Made by a program: the position numbers and the translations under genes
Notes under the pieces: model-generated
Databases searched by the model: none
Told to the model about the DNA's origin: nothing
What the model saw: the letters and a program-made list of their open reading frames with translations, nothing else
Part shown: positions 62,918 to 64,000 of the stretch, one piece after another
Layout: each line of letters opens with the position of its first letter
Position numbering within the stretch: the first letter of the stretch is position 1
Assembly (NCBI GenBank): GCA_021739635.1
Contig: JAIPBH010000009.1
Span: forward strand, 1-64,000
Direction: 5' to 3'
DNA from: Flavobacteriaceae bacterium
Lineage (GTDB): Bacteria; Bacteroidota; Bacteroidia; Flavobacteriales; Flavobacteriaceae
Length of the DNA stretch: 64,000 bases

Positions 62918-64000
62918 TTACTTAGTTTTAGCCTTTTCTTGTTCCCATTTTTCTTTATTCTGAGCATCAACAACAGCTACCGCTGTCATATTTACTATTT
63001 CATCAACACTAGCTCCTAATTGAAGAATATGAACAGGTTTACGCATTCCCATCATAATTGGTCCTATAGACTCAGCTTCATTTAATTCTTTTAAAAGTTT
63101 ATAGGTGATGTTAGCTGAATCAAGATTAGGGAAAATTAATGAATTAACCTTTTTACCGACTAATTTTGAAAACGGAAAACGTTCTCTAAGCATTTCATCA
63201 TTTAAGGCAAAATCTGTTTGTAATTCACCATCAACAATCATATCTGGGTAATGGCGATGCAAAAACGATACAGCATCTCTTACCTTTGAAGCTCTTTCGT
63301 TATTTGAAGACCCAAAATTTGAAAACGAAATCATTGCCATAACGGGTTCCATACCAAACATTTTAATAACTTTAGAAGTCATTTGAGCAATTTTGGCTAA
63401 GTCTTTTGCTGAAGGATCAATGTTTATTGATGTATCACTTAAAAACATTGGACCACGTTTGGTCATCATAATGTTTGTTGTTGCAATTCTGGTGGCGCCT
63501 GGTGCCAAACCTATTAGCTCTAGCATAGGTTTTACAACTGAAGGATAATTTCTTGAATATCCAGATATTAAAGCATCAGCATCACCTTCGTTAACCATCA
63601 TAGCCGCAAAATAGTTACGCTCTCTCATGAGTCTTTGAGCTGCATAATAAGTTACTCCTCTGCGTTTACGTTGCTGCCAATATACTTTAGCATACTTGTT
63701 TTTTCGAGCATCTTCTTTTTCAGATTTTGGGTCTATAATTGTTACGTCTGCAGCATCAAATTCTATTTCAATCATCAAACGTTTAATAGTTTCTCTTCTA
63801 CCTAATAGAATTGGTTTTGCAATCCCTTCATCATGAGCTATCTGAGCCGCTTTAAGTACCGAAAGTTGATCTGCTTCAGCATACACTACACGTTTAGGGT
63901 TTAATTTAGCCCTATTCATTAGAAGCCTTACTATTTTATTATCAGAACCCATACGCTCAAGAAGAGATTCTCTGTATTTATCCCAATCTGTTATAGGCTC
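62918..64000 (-). CDS. maeB: NADP-dependent malic enzyme, C-terminal phosphotransacetylase-like part (partial)
   Basis: The frame is open to the window edge; the codons 64000-63953 read EPITDWDKYRESLLER, which belong to the linker of the large MaeB-type malic enzyme, so an ATG at 63952 is internal and not a start. The visible 360 residues are the phosphotransacetylase-like C-terminal domain: GSDNKIVRLLMNRAK, AEADQLSVLKAAQIAHDEGIAKPILLGRR, MVNEGDADALISGYSRNYPSVVKPML and MFLSDTSINIDPSAKDLA. The full enzyme oxidatively decarboxylates malate to pyruvate; the tail is regulatory. The catalytic N-terminal part is outside the window. Confidence 0.93.
   Translation of the reverse strand, partial: EPITDWDKYRESLLERMGSDNKIVRLLMNRAKLNPKRVVYAEADQLSVLKAAQIAHDEGIAKPILLGRRETIKRLMIEIEFDAADVTIIDPKSEKEDARKNKYAKVYWQQRKRRGVTYYAAQRLMRERNYFAAMMVNEGDADALISGYSRNYPSVVKPMLELIGLAPGATRIATTNIMMTKRGPMFLSDTSINIDPSAKDLAKIAQMTSKVIKMFGMEPVMAMISFSNFGSSNNERASKVRDAVSFLHRHYPDMIVDGELQTDFALNDEMLRERFPFSKLVGKKVNSLIFPNLDSANITYKLLKELNEAESIGPIMMGMRKPVHILQLGASVDEIVNMTAVAVVDAQNKEKWEQEKAKTK

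Noticed and set aside
63952-63954. ATG as start of a stand-alone phosphotransacetylase
   Set aside because: The frame continues upstream with family-matching codons to the window edge, so this Met is internal to maeB.

Overview
The window is AT-rich, gene-dense core chromosome from a member of the Flavobacteriaceae (phylum Bacteroidota). The evidence is lineage-specific: SprA, the type IX secretion (T9SS) translocon; a PorP/SprF-family protein; a RemB-like gliding protein; a FolK-deoxynucleoside kinase fusion; a DUF6089-uppS-bamA-skp-skp cluster; a malic enzyme with a phosphotransacetylase-like tail; and promoters of the TTG-N19-TAnnTTTG type. I see no insertion sequence, integrase, prophage, CRISPR array or rRNA. 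Start and end fall inside genes: a DsbD-like gene at base 1 and maeB at base 64000.

Layout, 1-16.6 kb. A truncated DsbD-like gene, tRNA-Leu and tRNA-Gly, and mutS are followed by a SpoU-type RNA methyltransferase with a 2H phosphoesterase. Next comes a small redox/metal cassette: a two-heme-site lipoprotein, an HMA metal-binding protein, a NifX-like gene broken by one in-frame stop, and a secreted orphan. Then folK-dnk, a queuosine-precursor transporter, an AsmA-like protein, a DUF2797 protein, a GH3-family enzyme and an OmpA/PD40 lipoprotein-like envelope protein.

16.7-36.9 kb. Protein quality control (clpX, clpP, tig) leads into a small membrane protein, a hydrolase and pdxJ, all on the minus strand. 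From 22.3 to 30.6 kb a plus-strand run carries a CBS protein, nadK, DUF6089, uppS, bamA, two Skp/OmpH chaperones and murI, which together form an envelope-biogenesis block. Then come a phytase-like lipoprotein, a gamma carbonic anhydrase, a PorP/SprF-family protein, an Nfu-type Fe-S scaffold with two N-domains, a YyaL-type thioredoxin-domain lipoprotein and DUF1304.

36.9-64 kb, all minus strand. A MacAB/TolC-like efflux operon (ATPase, two permeases, adaptor, TolC, second adaptor) ends in tsaB. A respiratory cluster follows (ctaB, two subunit III genes, subunit IV, then a thioredoxin-like protein, SCO, DUF420 and a small CxxC membrane protein). It supplies heme O, accessory subunits and probably copper delivery for a terminal oxidase whose subunits I and II are not in this window. 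Next are a RemB-like protein, two TonB proteins, VanZ, gcvH, the very large sprA, ruvA and maeB.

Most of the window is ordinary housekeeping sequence. The parts most worth a second look are the redox/metal cassette with its nonsense-interrupted NifX-like gene, the cysteine-less SCO-like neighbour of SCO, the TonB-C-like domain at the N-terminus of the RemB-like protein, the RNA methyltransferase/2H phosphoesterase pair, and a few strong inverted repeats upstream of clpP, tolC and the DsbD-like gene. I did not find a clearly new defence or mobile system.
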